From assembly GCA_038226305.1 (NCBI GenBank), contig JBBRQN010000015.1, forward strand, positions 7,144 to 71,143: DNA of 64,000 nucleotides. The letters are read 5' to 3'. The translations under genes and the position numbers were made by a program. Origin of the DNA: JASLDZ01 sp038226305 (lineage in GTDB: Bacteria; Pseudomonadota; Alphaproteobacteria; Caulobacterales; Caulobacteraceae). Every line of letters begins with the position of its first letter. Positions within the stretch are counted from its first letter, which is position 1. Shown one piece after another: positions 56,700-64,000 of this stretch. Below the pieces are notes generated by a model. The model did no database searches. It was not told the DNA's origin and worked only from the letters and a program-made list of their open reading frames with translations.

Positions 56700-57337
56700 C
56701 CGCCCGCGCCGGAGGCGGCGGCGGCCGGGGCCTGCAGCCGGTCATCGACACCCGCCTTGCGGCCAAGGCCCAGCACACCCTCACGGGCGAGGATGACCAC
56801 GTATTTGCAATATTCCAGCACCATGCGCCGGGCCGAGCTCGTGGTGCGCCACCAGCCGCGGGCGTTCAGGTCCGTCACCACGGGATAGGGATAGATCTGG
56901 ATGCCCGGCATGGCCGCCTTCAGCTCCAGGAGTGCTCTGGGCATGTGGTAGTCGGCCGTCACCACGATCAGCGAGCGATAGTCGTGATAGCGCACCCAGC
57001 CCGCCGTCTCGCGGGCGTTGCCGCGGGTGTTCTCGGCGTGGAAGCCGAGGTCGACGCAGCACTCCCACTCCTTCGACAGCCCCCGGGCCACGTCGCGCAC
57101 GTCGGCCCGGGTGGCCCCCTTGTAGACGCCGGAGATCAGAAGCCGCCGGGCCTTGCCCTGGTCGAGGAGCTGAGCGCCGGTTTCGAGGCGGACGTTGCTG
57201 GCGCCGGTCAGGGCGACGATGCCGTCTGCGGCGGGAGGCTCGGGCGCGGGCGTCGAGGTCGCGACCCGCTCGGCGAAGGCCCACAGCCCTGCCCCCCAGA
57301 TCAGCGCGACCACAAGGATGAGCGCCAAGCCTCTCAT
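56696..57337 (-). CDS. YdcF/SanA-like DUF218 protein
   Basis: A 213-residue product with one N-terminal membrane segment (about residues 3-20) and a periplasmic DUF218 domain: GIVALTGASNVRLETGAQLLDQG, LLISGVYKG, AENTRGNARETAGW (the ENTxxNA motif) and VVTADYHMPRALLELK. The family binds SAM in YdcF or affects envelope permeability in SanA; function here is unknown. The start at 57337 is preferred; GTG 57374-57376 would run into ftsX. Lies between ftsX and plsC in one minus-strand unit. Confidence 0.82.
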   Translation of the reverse strand: MRGLALILVVALIWGAGLWAFAERVATSTPAPEPPAADGIVALTGASNVRLETGAQLLDQGKARRLLISGVYKGATRADVRDVARGLSKEWECCVDLGFHAENTRGNARETAGWVRYHDYRSLIVVTADYHMPRALLELKAAMPGIQIYPYPVVTDLNARGWWRTTSSARRMVLEYCKYVVILAREGVLGLGRKAGVDDRLQAPAAAASGAGG

Positions 57338-57362
57338 GGTCTTCCCGCCCCCGTCCCCATGC

Positions 57363-58271
57363 TCAAGGCTCCTCACGCAACAAGCGCAGCGCCGTCCGTC
57401 GCGCCGCCCAGGCCGCGACGCCAGCGGCGATGAACGGACAGGGTAGCAGAAGCAGCGCGTCGCTAAAGGCCAGGGGCGCGGACGGCAATATCCCCCCCGG
57501 CGAGGCCAGCGCCTTCACCAGCAGCAGGGGCACGGCGGCGGCGACCATGCCGAAGGCGCCCGCGAGCGCGCCCAGCCACGCAAACCTGAGCATGAACAGG
57601 TTGGCGACGAATCGGTCTTCCGCGCCGGACAGATGCAGCACCTCCACCACGTCGCGGCGGGCGGAGAGGCCGGCGCGGGTGGCAAAGGCCGTGACGGCGG
57701 CGGCGGCAGCGGCCACCAGCAGGAAGGCGAAGGCGGCCGCCCCCTGGAGCCAGAGGGCCGAGCGGCGGATCTCGCCGAGCCAGCGGCCGTGATCCTCGAT
57801 CGTGGCGTCCACCTTGGCCTGCGTCAGGGCGGAGCGCAGGGCGGCGGGGGCGGCCGGGGCCGCGGGGTCGAGATCCACCGCCACCAGCTGCGGCACGGGC
57901 AGGTCCGGCGGGAGCGGGGCGTCGCCGAGCCAGGGCTTGAGCAGGGCATCGGCCGCGGCGCGATCCAGGGCGCGAGCCTCGGTCACGCCCTTCACGCCCG
58001 CCAGGGCCTCGGCCGCGCGGGAGGCGGCTTCGTAGGCGGTCTCGCCGCCGGTGGGCCGCACCTGCACGGTGGCGGAGGCGTTGAGGTCTGCGCTCCAGCC
58101 CGATGCCGCTCGCCCCGCGTACAGGGCGGCCACGCCACACAGGCAGGCCAGGAAGGCGAGCACCGCCACCACGAACACCAGCGCCCGGTCGCCCTCTCCG
58201 CGGCGCGGCAGGAGCGGCGCGGGCCGGGGGGCGTAGGGCTGAGGTGGCAGGGCCAGATCGTCGTCGGTCAC
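57363..58271 (-). CDS. ftsX: Cell division protein FtsX
   Basis: Membrane partner of FtsE in the divisome ABC-like complex that activates cell-wall hydrolases. The 302-residue product has a Pro-rich cytoplasmic N-terminus (about 28 residues), one helix (about 29-52), a large periplasmic domain and then three helices (about 175-200, 225-250, 268-290), with RRDVVEVLHLSGAEDRFVANLFMLRF between them in the FtsX manner. Overlaps ftsE by four bases (ATGA). Confidence 0.88.
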   Translation of the reverse strand: MTDDDLALPPQPYAPRPAPLLPRRGEGDRALVFVVAVLAFLACLCGVAALYAGRAASGWSADLNASATVQVRPTGGETAYEAASRAAEALAGVKGVTEARALDRAAADALLKPWLGDAPLPPDLPVPQLVAVDLDPAAPAAPAALRSALTQAKVDATIEDHGRWLGEIRRSALWLQGAAAFAFLLVAAAAAAVTAFATRAGLSARRDVVEVLHLSGAEDRFVANLFMLRFAWLGALAGAFGMVAAAVPLLLVKALASPGGILPSAPLAFSDALLLLPCPFIAAGVAAWAARRTALRLLREEP

Positions 58272-59050
58272 GAGACGAGCCGCCCGCCCTCGAGGTGCAG
58301 CACGGGCCGCTGCGAGCCGCGCACCAGCGCCTCGTCGTGGCTGGCGATCAGGACGGCGGCCCCCAGCCGGTTCAGCTCCGACAGGAGGCGGATCAGCCGC
58401 CGGGCGGTTTCGGCGTCCACGTTGCCGGTGGGCTCGTCGGCCAGGATCAGCTCCGGCCGGGCCACCACCGCCCGCGCCAGCGCCAGCCGCTGCTTCTCGC
58501 CGCCCGAAAGCGTCGGGGGCGAGGCCTCCAGCCGGTGGCCCAGCCCCACCCAGCGCAGGAGCTCGGTGACGTCGCTCCCGTAGTCTTTCGGGGCCCGCCC
58601 GGCGATGCGCAGGGGCAGGGCCGCATTGTCGAACGCCGACAGGTGATCGAGCAGGCGAAAGTCCTGGAACACCACCCCCATGCGCCGGCGCAGGAAGGGT
58701 AGCTCGGTCCGGGGCAGGCTCAGAACATCGCGCCCGAACAGCCGCACCAGCCCCCGCGACGGCCTGTGCGTCAGATTGATGAGCTTCAGAAGCGAAGTCT
58801 TCCCCGCCCCGCTCGCCCCGGTAAGGAAGTGGAAGGAGCCCGGCGTTAGCGTGAGGTCGATGTCGCGCAGCGTCTCGGCCGCGCGGCCATACCGCATGCC
58901 CACGCCCTCGAACCGGACCACCGGCACGGAGGCGTCGCCCAGGGGAGCCGCCACGTCCGATGCATAGCCCGCTGCCCGACCATGCGAAGGCGACGGCGGC
59001 TCGGGCTCGTAGGGGTCTGGCCCCTGCGTTTCTGGTGAAGGCGCTGTCAT
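58268..59050 (-). CDS. ftsE: Cell division ATP-binding protein FtsE, extended N-terminus
   Basis: ATPase of the FtsEX complex. The 260-residue product carries Walker A GASGAGKTSL, Q-loop VFQDFRLLDHLSAFDN, signature LSGGEKQRLALARAVV and Walker B LILADEPTGNVD. The core starts around residue 44 (VVRFEGVGMRYGR). The first 43 residues are an acidic, Pro-rich, probably disordered extension not seen in E. coli FtsE. The start at 59050 is chosen among in-frame ATGs; a later start would be needed for a standard-size protein but none is evident. Divergent from the zinc-ribbon gene. Confidence 0.9.
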   Translation of the reverse strand: MTAPSPETQGPDPYEPEPPSPSHGRAAGYASDVAAPLGDASVPVVRFEGVGMRYGRAAETLRDIDLTLTPGSFHFLTGASGAGKTSLLKLINLTHRPSRGLVRLFGRDVLSLPRTELPFLRRRMGVVFQDFRLLDHLSAFDNAALPLRIAGRAPKDYGSDVTELLRWVGLGHRLEASPPTLSGGEKQRLALARAVVARPELILADEPTGNVDAETARRLIRLLSELNRLGAAVLIASHDEALVRGSQRPVLHLEGGRLVS

Positions 59051-59093
59051 GCGCTGGGGCGGCTCACGGCTCGGCGAACGGGGTGTCGCGCCC

Positions 59094-59957
59094 ATGATAC
59101 TGACCTGCCCCGCCTGCGCCACGCGCTATTCGGTGGCCGAGGGGGCGGTGCCCACCGCGGGCCGCACCGTGCGCTGCGCCTCCTGCGCGCACAGCTGGCA
59201 TGCCACCCCGGAAAGTGCAGACGTGGCCCCGGCCACCATGCGCTTCGACGCCGAGACCGTCCTCGCGGGGGCTGGCGCGGCCGACGGTGCGGCGCCCATC
59301 CCCAAGCAGTTCCGCGCCAAGGTGCAGGCCGAGCGCGAGACCCGGCAGGCCGTGGCCGCAGGCGTGGTGTGGGCCGTGCTCGGCGCGGCCTTCGTGACGA
59401 TCCTTGCGGGCGCGGCGCTGTTCCGCGTGCAGGTGGTGCGCCTGATCCCGCAGACGGCGGGGGCCTACGCCGCCGTGCACATGCCGGTGAACCCTGTCGG
59501 GCTGTCGCTGGAGGGGGTGACAGGCGGCCCCGCCCTGCAGGAGGGCCGTGCGGTCCTCGTGGTCAGCGGCGCCCAGCGCAATGTGGAGACAGCACCCCGT
59601 GCCCTGTCGGCCCTTCGCGTCTCCCTGTTCGACAAGGCGGGGCACGTGGTGGCCAGCCAGGTTCTGCCCGCCCCCGAAGGCCACCTCGCCCCCGGCGACG
59701 TGCGCCCCTTCAAGGCGACCTTCGCCGATCCCCCCATCGCCAGCGCCGAGTTCGGGGTGGACTTCGCCTTCGACGCCAAGCCGCCGGCCGCCCATCCGCA
59801 CGTGGCCCCGCCGGCCCTGCGCTCAGCCCGGCTCGAGCCTTCGCATTCTGAACCTCTGCAGGGGGTCGCAGCCCCGGTGCGGGAGGCGACGGCCATCCCG
59901 GCCAGCTCGCCCTACGCCCTGCCCGAGCACCCAGCGCCGACGCACGAGGGGCACTGA
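59094..59957 (+). CDS. MJ0042-type zinc-ribbon membrane protein (DUF3426-like)
   Basis: A 287-residue product. It starts MILTCPACATRYSV and has a zinc ribbon with two CxxC pairs (CPAC at 5-8 and CASC about 26-29). A linker follows, then a membrane segment (about 97-120) and a periplasmic domain with GLSLEGVTGGPALQEGRAVLVVSGAQRNV, like DUF3426. Topology puts the zinc ribbon in the cytoplasm. Function unknown; this type of gene often lies next to ftsEX in alphaproteobacteria. The stop overlaps the hpt ATG by one base. Confidence 0.85.
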   Translation: MILTCPACATRYSVAEGAVPTAGRTVRCASCAHSWHATPESADVAPATMRFDAETVLAGAGAADGAAPIPKQFRAKVQAERETRQAVAAGVVWAVLGAAFVTILAGAALFRVQVVRLIPQTAGAYAAVHMPVNPVGLSLEGVTGGPALQEGRAVLVVSGAQRNVETAPRALSALRVSLFDKAGHVVASQVLPAPEGHLAPGDVRPFKATFADPPIASAEFGVDFAFDAKPPAAHPHVAPPALRSARLEPSHSEPLQGVAAPVREATAIPASSPYALPEHPAPTHEGH

Positions 59958-60493
59958 TGCGGGTGATCGCACCCGATTCGCTCGACGTGCTCCTCGATGC
60001 GGCCGAGATCGCCCGGCGGGTCGATGCCGTGGCGGACGAGATCGCCCCCACCCTCGCCGATGACGCCATCGTGGTGTGCCTGCTCACGGGCGGGCTGTGG
60101 TTCGCCGCCGACCTGACCCGCGCCCTGGCCGCGCGCGGCAGACACCCCGCGTTCGATGCCCTGTGGCTCGCGAGCTACGGCGACGAGAAGGCCACCTCCG
60201 GCAAGGTCGAGGTGCGCGGGCCGCTGCAGCGCCCGGTCGCGGGCCGGCCGGTACTGCTGGTCGACGAGGTGATCGAGAGCGGGCACTCCCTCACCGAGGC
60301 GACGCGTCTGTGCCGGGAGGCGGGAGCCACGGAGGTGCGCATCTGTGTATTCGCCGACAAGCCCCACCCCGAACCCCGGCAGGTGACGCCCGACTTCTGC
60401 GCCTGGACCGCCCCCGCCCGTTTCCTCGTCGGCTACGGCATGGACTATGCGGGCACGCTGCGGGGCCTGCCGTTCGTGGGGGCCGCCGACTAG
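59957..60493 (+). CDS. hpt: Hypoxanthine-guanine phosphoribosyltransferase-like enzyme
   Basis: A 178-residue type I phosphoribosyltransferase. VVCLLTGGLWFAADL forms the pyrophosphate loop, and VLLVDEVIESGHSLTEA the PRPP-binding loop (usually DDIxDTGxTL; here DEVIESGHSL keeps the acidic pair and Gly/Ser). Purine salvage is the probable role. One-base TGATG overlap with the zinc-ribbon gene and a shared CTAG stop with the convergent hydrolase gene. Confidence 0.83.
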   Translation: MRVIAPDSLDVLLDAAEIARRVDAVADEIAPTLADDAIVVCLLTGGLWFAADLTRALAARGRHPAFDALWLASYGDEKATSGKVEVRGPLQRPVAGRPVLLVDEVIESGHSLTEATRLCREAGATEVRICVFADKPHPEPRQVTPDFCAWTAPARFLVGYGMDYAGTLRGLPFVGAAD

Positions 60494-61377
60494 GCCTCGG
60501 CCGCGTCGAGCAGTTGCGTGCGCACCACGTCCGGCCGTTCCATCGGCAGGAAGTGGCCCGCCCCCGGCACGATCTTGACGGTGACGTTGGGTCGGCCCGT
60601 CTTCCGCGGCTCCAGCCTGCAGGTCGAGCCGTGCTCGGCCTTCACGATCCGCACCGGCACCGTCACCCGGCTGAGCGCGCCGTAGGGGTCGTGGCCCTGG
60701 GCGGCGAAATTGGCCGCCTCCCAGTCCGGGGTGCACGCCAGCTCCACGCCGCCCGCGGGGATGTCGTGGAAGCCGCCCGCCACATAGTCGGCCAGGGTGG
60801 CGTCCGGCCACTTCTTGAAGGCGCCGCGACCCTTGTAGGCGGCCATCGCCTCGGGCCGGCCCGAGAACACCCGCCGGCGCGCGCGCGCCCGCTTGGCCAA
60901 GGGATTGCGCCGCATCATCTGGCTGCCGATCAGCGGCAGGCGGGCGGCGAAATGGAACTGCGGCGGCAACAGCACCGGATCGAACAGCACAAGGCCACGG
61001 GTGCGCGCGCCACAGTCCGCCGCCGCCAGGATCGCCGCCGTGCCCCCCATCGAATGCCCGGACAGCACCACGGGCGGTCCGTCCAACGCCTCCAGCAGCG
61101 CGCACAGGTCGCGACCGTAGACGTTCCAGTCGCGGTGGGTGTCAGGGTCGGCCGGCAGGCGGCTCTCGCCGTGACCGCGCTGGTCCACCGCCAGGATGCG
61201 CAGGCCCGCCGCCAGCGGCTGCAGGGCCGCACGATAGGTCATGGCGTTGAAGCCGTTGGCGTGGACGAACACCACGTCCACCGCCCGGGCGGGGTTGCCG
61301 AAGTCCAGCGCCGACATCTGCCCGTCGGGCAGGGCGATCATCCGCCGCCGGGGCTCGCGGGAGAGGGTGGCGTCCAC
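60490..61377 (-). CDS. Alpha/beta hydrolase
   Basis: A 295-residue product with the hydrolase fold: VVFVHANGFNAMTYR (oxyanion region), LAVDQRGHGES, nucleophile elbow SGHSMGG, a cap region rich in Arg (RNPLAKRARARRR) and a late IVPGAGHFLPMERPD catalytic His. It has no signal peptide. Substrate unknown. The GTG start at 61377 is used; ATG 61341 is an alternative that begins just before the conserved core. Its stop is shared with hpt. Confidence 0.85.
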   Translation of the reverse strand: MDATLSREPRRRMIALPDGQMSALDFGNPARAVDVVFVHANGFNAMTYRAALQPLAAGLRILAVDQRGHGESRLPADPDTHRDWNVYGRDLCALLEALDGPPVVLSGHSMGGTAAILAAADCGARTRGLVLFDPVLLPPQFHFAARLPLIGSQMMRRNPLAKRARARRRVFSGRPEAMAAYKGRGAFKKWPDATLADYVAGGFHDIPAGGVELACTPDWEAANFAAQGHDPYGALSRVTVPVRIVKAEHGSTCRLEPRKTGRPNVTVKIVPGAGHFLPMERPDVVRTQLLDAAEA

Positions 61378-61470
61378 GAGTCTGGCGTCTCCGCGTCAGG
61401 CACAATAGGTCTCTCGCATGAAGCAACGGCGGCCGCACCACAAGGCCGCGCAGGGATGGGGCGTCGAGTC

Positions 61471-62307
61471 ATGGACAGCGCGAACTTCAAGGTCTCGGTC
61501 GAAGGCGGCGTGGCGCACCTCGTCCTGTCCCGGCCCGAAGCCTTCAACGCGATGGACCCGGCGTTCTGGCGCGAGCTGCCGAAGATCGTGCGCGAGCTCG
61601 ATGCGACCGGCGACGTGCGGTGCCTCGTGGTCAGCTCCACCGGCAAGCACTTCTCCGCGGGCATGGACCTTGCGGTCTTCGCCCAGGGCGGCGTGAACCC
61701 GGGCGGGAACGACCGGGCCGTCGCGGCCGAAGCCTTCCGCCACAAGGTGGCCGTGTTGCAGGACACCTTCAGCGTGTTCGAGCAGGCGCGCTTCCCGGTG
61801 ATCGCGGCGATCCAGGGGGGCTGCATCGGCGGGGCGGTGGACCTGATCTCGGCCTGCGACTTCCGCTTCGTCTCGGCCGACGCCTTCTTCCAGATCCAGG
61901 AGATCAACATCGGCATGACCGCCGACGTCGGCACCTTCCCGCGCCTGTGCAAGCTGATGCCCGACGGCTGGGTGCGCCAGCTGGCCTACACCGGCGAGCG
62001 CTTCCCGGCGGCCGAGGCCGTGCGAACGGGCCTCGCCAACGCGGTCTTCGAAACGCACGAGGCGCTGGTGGCCCATGCCCTCGCGGTGGCGAAGGAGATC
62101 GCCTCGAAGGCGCCGGTCGCCGTCACAGGGTCCAAGCGCATGGCGGTCTATGCCCGGGACCACTCCACCGCCGATTCCCTCGACTACATCGCGGTGTGGA
62201 ACGCAGCCATGCTCAGCCCCGAGCACATGATGGAGGCGATGACCGCCCGCGCCCAGAAACGCGACGCGAAGTTCGCCAACCTGAACGCCCGGGGCGGCGG
62301 GCTCTAG
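61471..62307 (+). CDS. Delta(3,5)-delta(2,4)-dienoyl-CoA isomerase-like crotonase
   Basis: A 278-residue crotonase. Besides the oxyanion segments (SAGMDLAVF, GGCIGGAVDLISACDF), it has Asp 124, Glu 144 and Asp 152 in GGAVDL, QIQEINIG and MTADVGTF. These sit at the same spacing (20 and 8 residues) as the three acidic residues of dienoyl-CoA isomerase ECH1. The enzyme shifts double bonds in odd-numbered unsaturated acyl-CoA during beta-oxidation. The ATG at 61471 gives the natural N-terminus. Stop shared with the convergent SDR gene (CTAG). Confidence 0.85.
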   Translation: MDSANFKVSVEGGVAHLVLSRPEAFNAMDPAFWRELPKIVRELDATGDVRCLVVSSTGKHFSAGMDLAVFAQGGVNPGGNDRAVAAEAFRHKVAVLQDTFSVFEQARFPVIAAIQGGCIGGAVDLISACDFRFVSADAFFQIQEINIGMTADVGTFPRLCKLMPDGWVRQLAYTGERFPAAEAVRTGLANAVFETHEALVAHALAVAKEIASKAPVAVTGSKRMAVYARDHSTADSLDYIAVWNAAMLSPEHMMEAMTARAQKRDAKFANLNARGGGL

Positions 62308-63197
62308 AGCCCCGCCTCCGCGATCAGGGTCTCGCTGTCGGTCCACAGGCGCGAACAGGCGACGGCATCCTGCGCCAGGGCGGATGGCGGCTTGGCCATG
62401 AGGTGCAGGTTGCGCACGGCGAGGTAGTCGCCCCTCGCCGTCGCATAGGCCGGCTCGGTCACCAGTTCGGCCAGGCACCGGCCGGCGGCGTCTGGCGTCG
62501 CCACGGAGTCGCCGCGCACAAACCGGCCCATCAGGTGGCGGAAGATGAACGACTGCCAGGCCGGATAGCCCCGCGCCAGACCCGTTCCCGGCGTCAGACC
62601 GGGATCGAAGGCCATCGACGCCACGTCCGCTCGGGTGGCCGACAGCCGAACCGCCAACTCCCGCGCGATCATCACGTTGCACAGCTTGGACGAGGTGTAG
62701 GCCCGCCGCCCCGCCGTCCGCAGGTCGCCGTCGGGCTCGCGCTCCCGCTCGGGATAGGCCAGGCGGCGGGCATCGGCTGTCAGGGGCGGCGGCAGCCCGG
62801 TGCTGCGCGCGGGGTCGTGAGTGCCGCTGGAGGTGAGGATCACCCGGGCATCCGGCGCGAGATGAGGCAAGAGCCGCTTCAGGATCAGGAAATGCGCCAG
62901 GTGGTTGGCCGCGAAGGTCAGCTCCATCCCCTGCGCGCTGCGGGCGCCGTCGACGTTCTGCGCACCGGCGTTCAGCACCAGCCGGTCGATGGGCGCCCCG
63001 TCCTCCGCCGCCTCCGCAAAGGCCGCGGCCGAGCGCAGGTCGGCCAGATCGAGCGCGAGCGGCCGGACCGATGCACCGAGCGCCCGGCCCACCGCCGCCG
63101 GATTGCGGGTGCCGACCGTCATCGCTGCGCCGGCCTTCAGGATATCGGCCGCCCGCAGGCCGATGCCGGATGTGGCCCCCGTCATCACGATCCGCAT
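62304..63197 (-). CDS. Short-chain dehydrogenase (retinol-dehydrogenase-like)
   Basis: A 297-residue SDR with the loop TGATSGIGLRAADIL (about 6-20), LNAGAQN, SSGTHDP and the catalytic YTSSKLCNVM Tyr-Lys pair (about residue 166-170). The SSK-LCNV and DPGLTPGTGLARGY segments fit the retinol/protochlorophyllide-type SDR branch. Substrate unknown. It lies downstream of a TetR gene on the same strand with a palindrome between them, so it is probably controlled by that protein. Confidence 0.83.
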   Translation of the reverse strand: MRIVMTGATSGIGLRAADILKAGAAMTVGTRNPAAVGRALGASVRPLALDLADLRSAAAFAEAAEDGAPIDRLVLNAGAQNVDGARSAQGMELTFAANHLAHFLILKRLLPHLAPDARVILTSSGTHDPARSTGLPPPLTADARRLAYPEREREPDGDLRTAGRRAYTSSKLCNVMIARELAVRLSATRADVASMAFDPGLTPGTGLARGYPAWQSFIFRHLMGRFVRGDSVATPDAAGRCLAELVTEPAYATARGDYLAVRNLHLMAKPPSALAQDAVACSRLWTDSETLIAEAGL

Positions 63198-63210
63198 CGC
63201 CGCACCTCAA

Positions 63211-63228
63211 GTTGGTTGAGTGACCAAC
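63211..63228. promoter_or_regulatory. Palindromic TetR operator candidate
   Basis: GTTGGTTGAGTGACCAAC has perfect GTTGGT/ACCAAC arms and a six-base centre. It lies 14 bases ahead of the SDR start in the 48-base gap downstream of the TetR gene, the usual place for a regulator controlling its neighbour. Confidence 0.5.
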
Positions 63229-63245
63229 CTAGGCCGCTGAACGTG

Positions 63246-63842
63246 TCAGGGCAAGCCCGCCGAGGGGAACGCGACGGCCATCACCGCCTCCGCATCGGCA
63301 AGCGAGAAATCGGGGTCGATCAGCTTAGCGAGGAGCAGGCCATCGAAGAGCGCCTTCATCACCGCGGCCCGCCGACGCTCTTCCGGGGTTGGCGTCGATG
63401 CACCCCGGGCGGCGGCGAAACTCAGCGCGCTCTCATCCGTGGCGAGGGCGTTCAGGTCGCGCATCACCGCCGCCAAAGTCGGGTCGGACAGGGCCTTGGC
63501 CGCGAACGCTAGTCGCAGACGGAACACGTCGGCATCCTCCTCGATGGCACGGCGACCATCGGCAAAGAGGGCGGTGATCTGATCCTTCGGCGCGGTCGCC
63601 GCCCGGCGGGCAGCGCTGCGGGTGCGGTAGTCGTCCAGCGCGCGTCGCAGGGCGGCTTCCAGCAGCGCGTCCTTGCCGGGGAAATGGTAGTGCAGGAGCC
63701 CGGGCGTCACGTTGGCCTGCGCGGCGATCCGCTTGACGCTGGCGGCCTCCAGCCCCTCGCGCGCCACCACGGTCATGGCCGCGTCGATCAGGGCGTCACG
63801 GGTGGAAAGGGTGCCTGAGTCGTCCCTGCGGGTCTTGGACAT
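63246..63842 (-). CDS. TetR-family transcriptional regulator (BetI-like)
   Basis: A 198-residue product. The helix-turn-helix part reads ALIDAAMTVVAREGLEAASVKRIAAQANVTPGLLHYHFPGKDALL, close to the BetI/AcrR branch. The C-terminal domain is unknown in specificity (FLADGRRAIEEDADVFRLRLAFAAKALSDP). It is followed by the SDR gene with an operator-like palindrome between. Ligand unknown. Confidence 0.85.
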   Translation of the reverse strand: MSKTRRDDSGTLSTRDALIDAAMTVVAREGLEAASVKRIAAQANVTPGLLHYHFPGKDALLEAALRRALDDYRTRSAARRAATAPKDQITALFADGRRAIEEDADVFRLRLAFAAKALSDPTLAAVMRDLNALATDESALSFAAARGASTPTPEERRRAAVMKALFDGLLLAKLIDPDFSLADAEAVMAVAFPSAGLP

Positions 63843-63884
63843 GGCCTAACCTGCCACAGGCGCAGGCCGCTCGCGAGCCGCGGA

Positions 63885-64000
63885 TCAGGCGGCGGCTTCG
63901 GACATCTCGGCCCCGTCGAAGTTGGCGCCTTCGGTGCGGGCTTCGCCGAGGTCGGCCTCGATCAGCCGCGCCTGTCGCAGGTCGGCGCCGCGCAGGTCGG
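63885..64000 (-). CDS. Pentapeptide-repeat protein, C-terminal end (cut by window end)
   Basis: Only the last 38 codons are in the window, ending GAEMSEAAA. The reading shows A(D/N)LxxA-type five-residue steps: ADLRQARL, EADLGEARTEGANFDGAEM, the mark of pentapeptide-repeat proteins that form a right-handed beta helix. The rest of the gene lies beyond position 64000. Function cannot be told from this fragment. Confidence 0.7.
   Translation of the reverse strand, partial: DLRGADLRQARLIEADLGEARTEGANFDGAEMSEAAA

Overview
The window is a gene-dense, very GC-rich stretch of an alphaproteobacterial chromosome. The most likely source is Caulobacterales, Phenylobacterium- or Caulobacter-like; this is inferred from gene content and not from any rRNA marker. 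Supporting traits are the hpn hopanoid genes grouped with isoprenoid genes, flm/pse-type flagellin-sugar genes, an ethylmalonyl-CoA pathway (ccr, ecm), a large TonB-dependent receptor, and argH-lptM-lysA order. No rRNA, tRNA, CRISPR array, insertion sequence or integrase was seen. Genes are tightly packed: many same-strand neighbours overlap by 4 bases (ATGA/GTGA) or 1 base (TGATG), and four convergent pairs share their stop codons.

Region 1 (1-14.6 kb) is a hopanoid lipid locus: hpnC (partial), hpnD, hpnE, shc, hpnG, a SAM methyltransferase, hpnH, hpnM and hpnN. Interleaved are ispH and ispG (last two MEP-pathway steps) and ispA (prenyl diphosphate synthase). The locus therefore runs from isoprenoid precursors through squalene and hopene to extended hopanoids and their transport. 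Embedded in it is a small module of Cys-rich exported proteins, including a 49-residue peptide with three CC pairs, and a divergent small membrane protein.

Region 2 (14.6-30.6 kb): a DUF2141 protein; a three-gene operon of circularly permuted ATP-grasp, alpha-E and transglutaminase-like proteins; an S9 peptidase; three pseudaminic-acid genes (pseG, pseH, pseF); a Tat-exported lipoprotein tyrosinase preceded by a secreted protein that looks like a stand-alone copy of the tyrosinase C-terminal domain; an AsmA-family protein; and ecm with an SDR gene.

Region 3 (30.6-44.6 kb): ccr; a serine-hydrolase-fold protein lacking its catalytic residues; a TlpA-like thioredoxin; argH, lptM and lysA; a probable ETF-beta lysine methyltransferase; a TonB receptor; etfBA; and a TetR/SDR divergent pair with clear operator palindromes. 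lysA and the methyltransferase both appear to start at CTG.

Region 4 (44.6-64 kb): a 49-residue peptide gene behind a Pho-box-like promoter and a foldable leader; two crotonases; an ABC exporter; a lower-GC HEPN-like gene that looks acquired; hydroxybutyryl-CoA dehydrogenase; an M28 peptidase; an MFS transporter; hisC with a degenerate chorismate-mutase-like neighbour; DUF2125; plsC; a YdcF-like gene; ftsEX; a zinc-ribbon protein; a phosphoribosyltransferase; an alpha/beta hydrolase; an SDR/TetR pair; and the end of a pentapeptide-repeat gene. All family assignments come from reading translated sequence and remembered family motifs; no database search was run.
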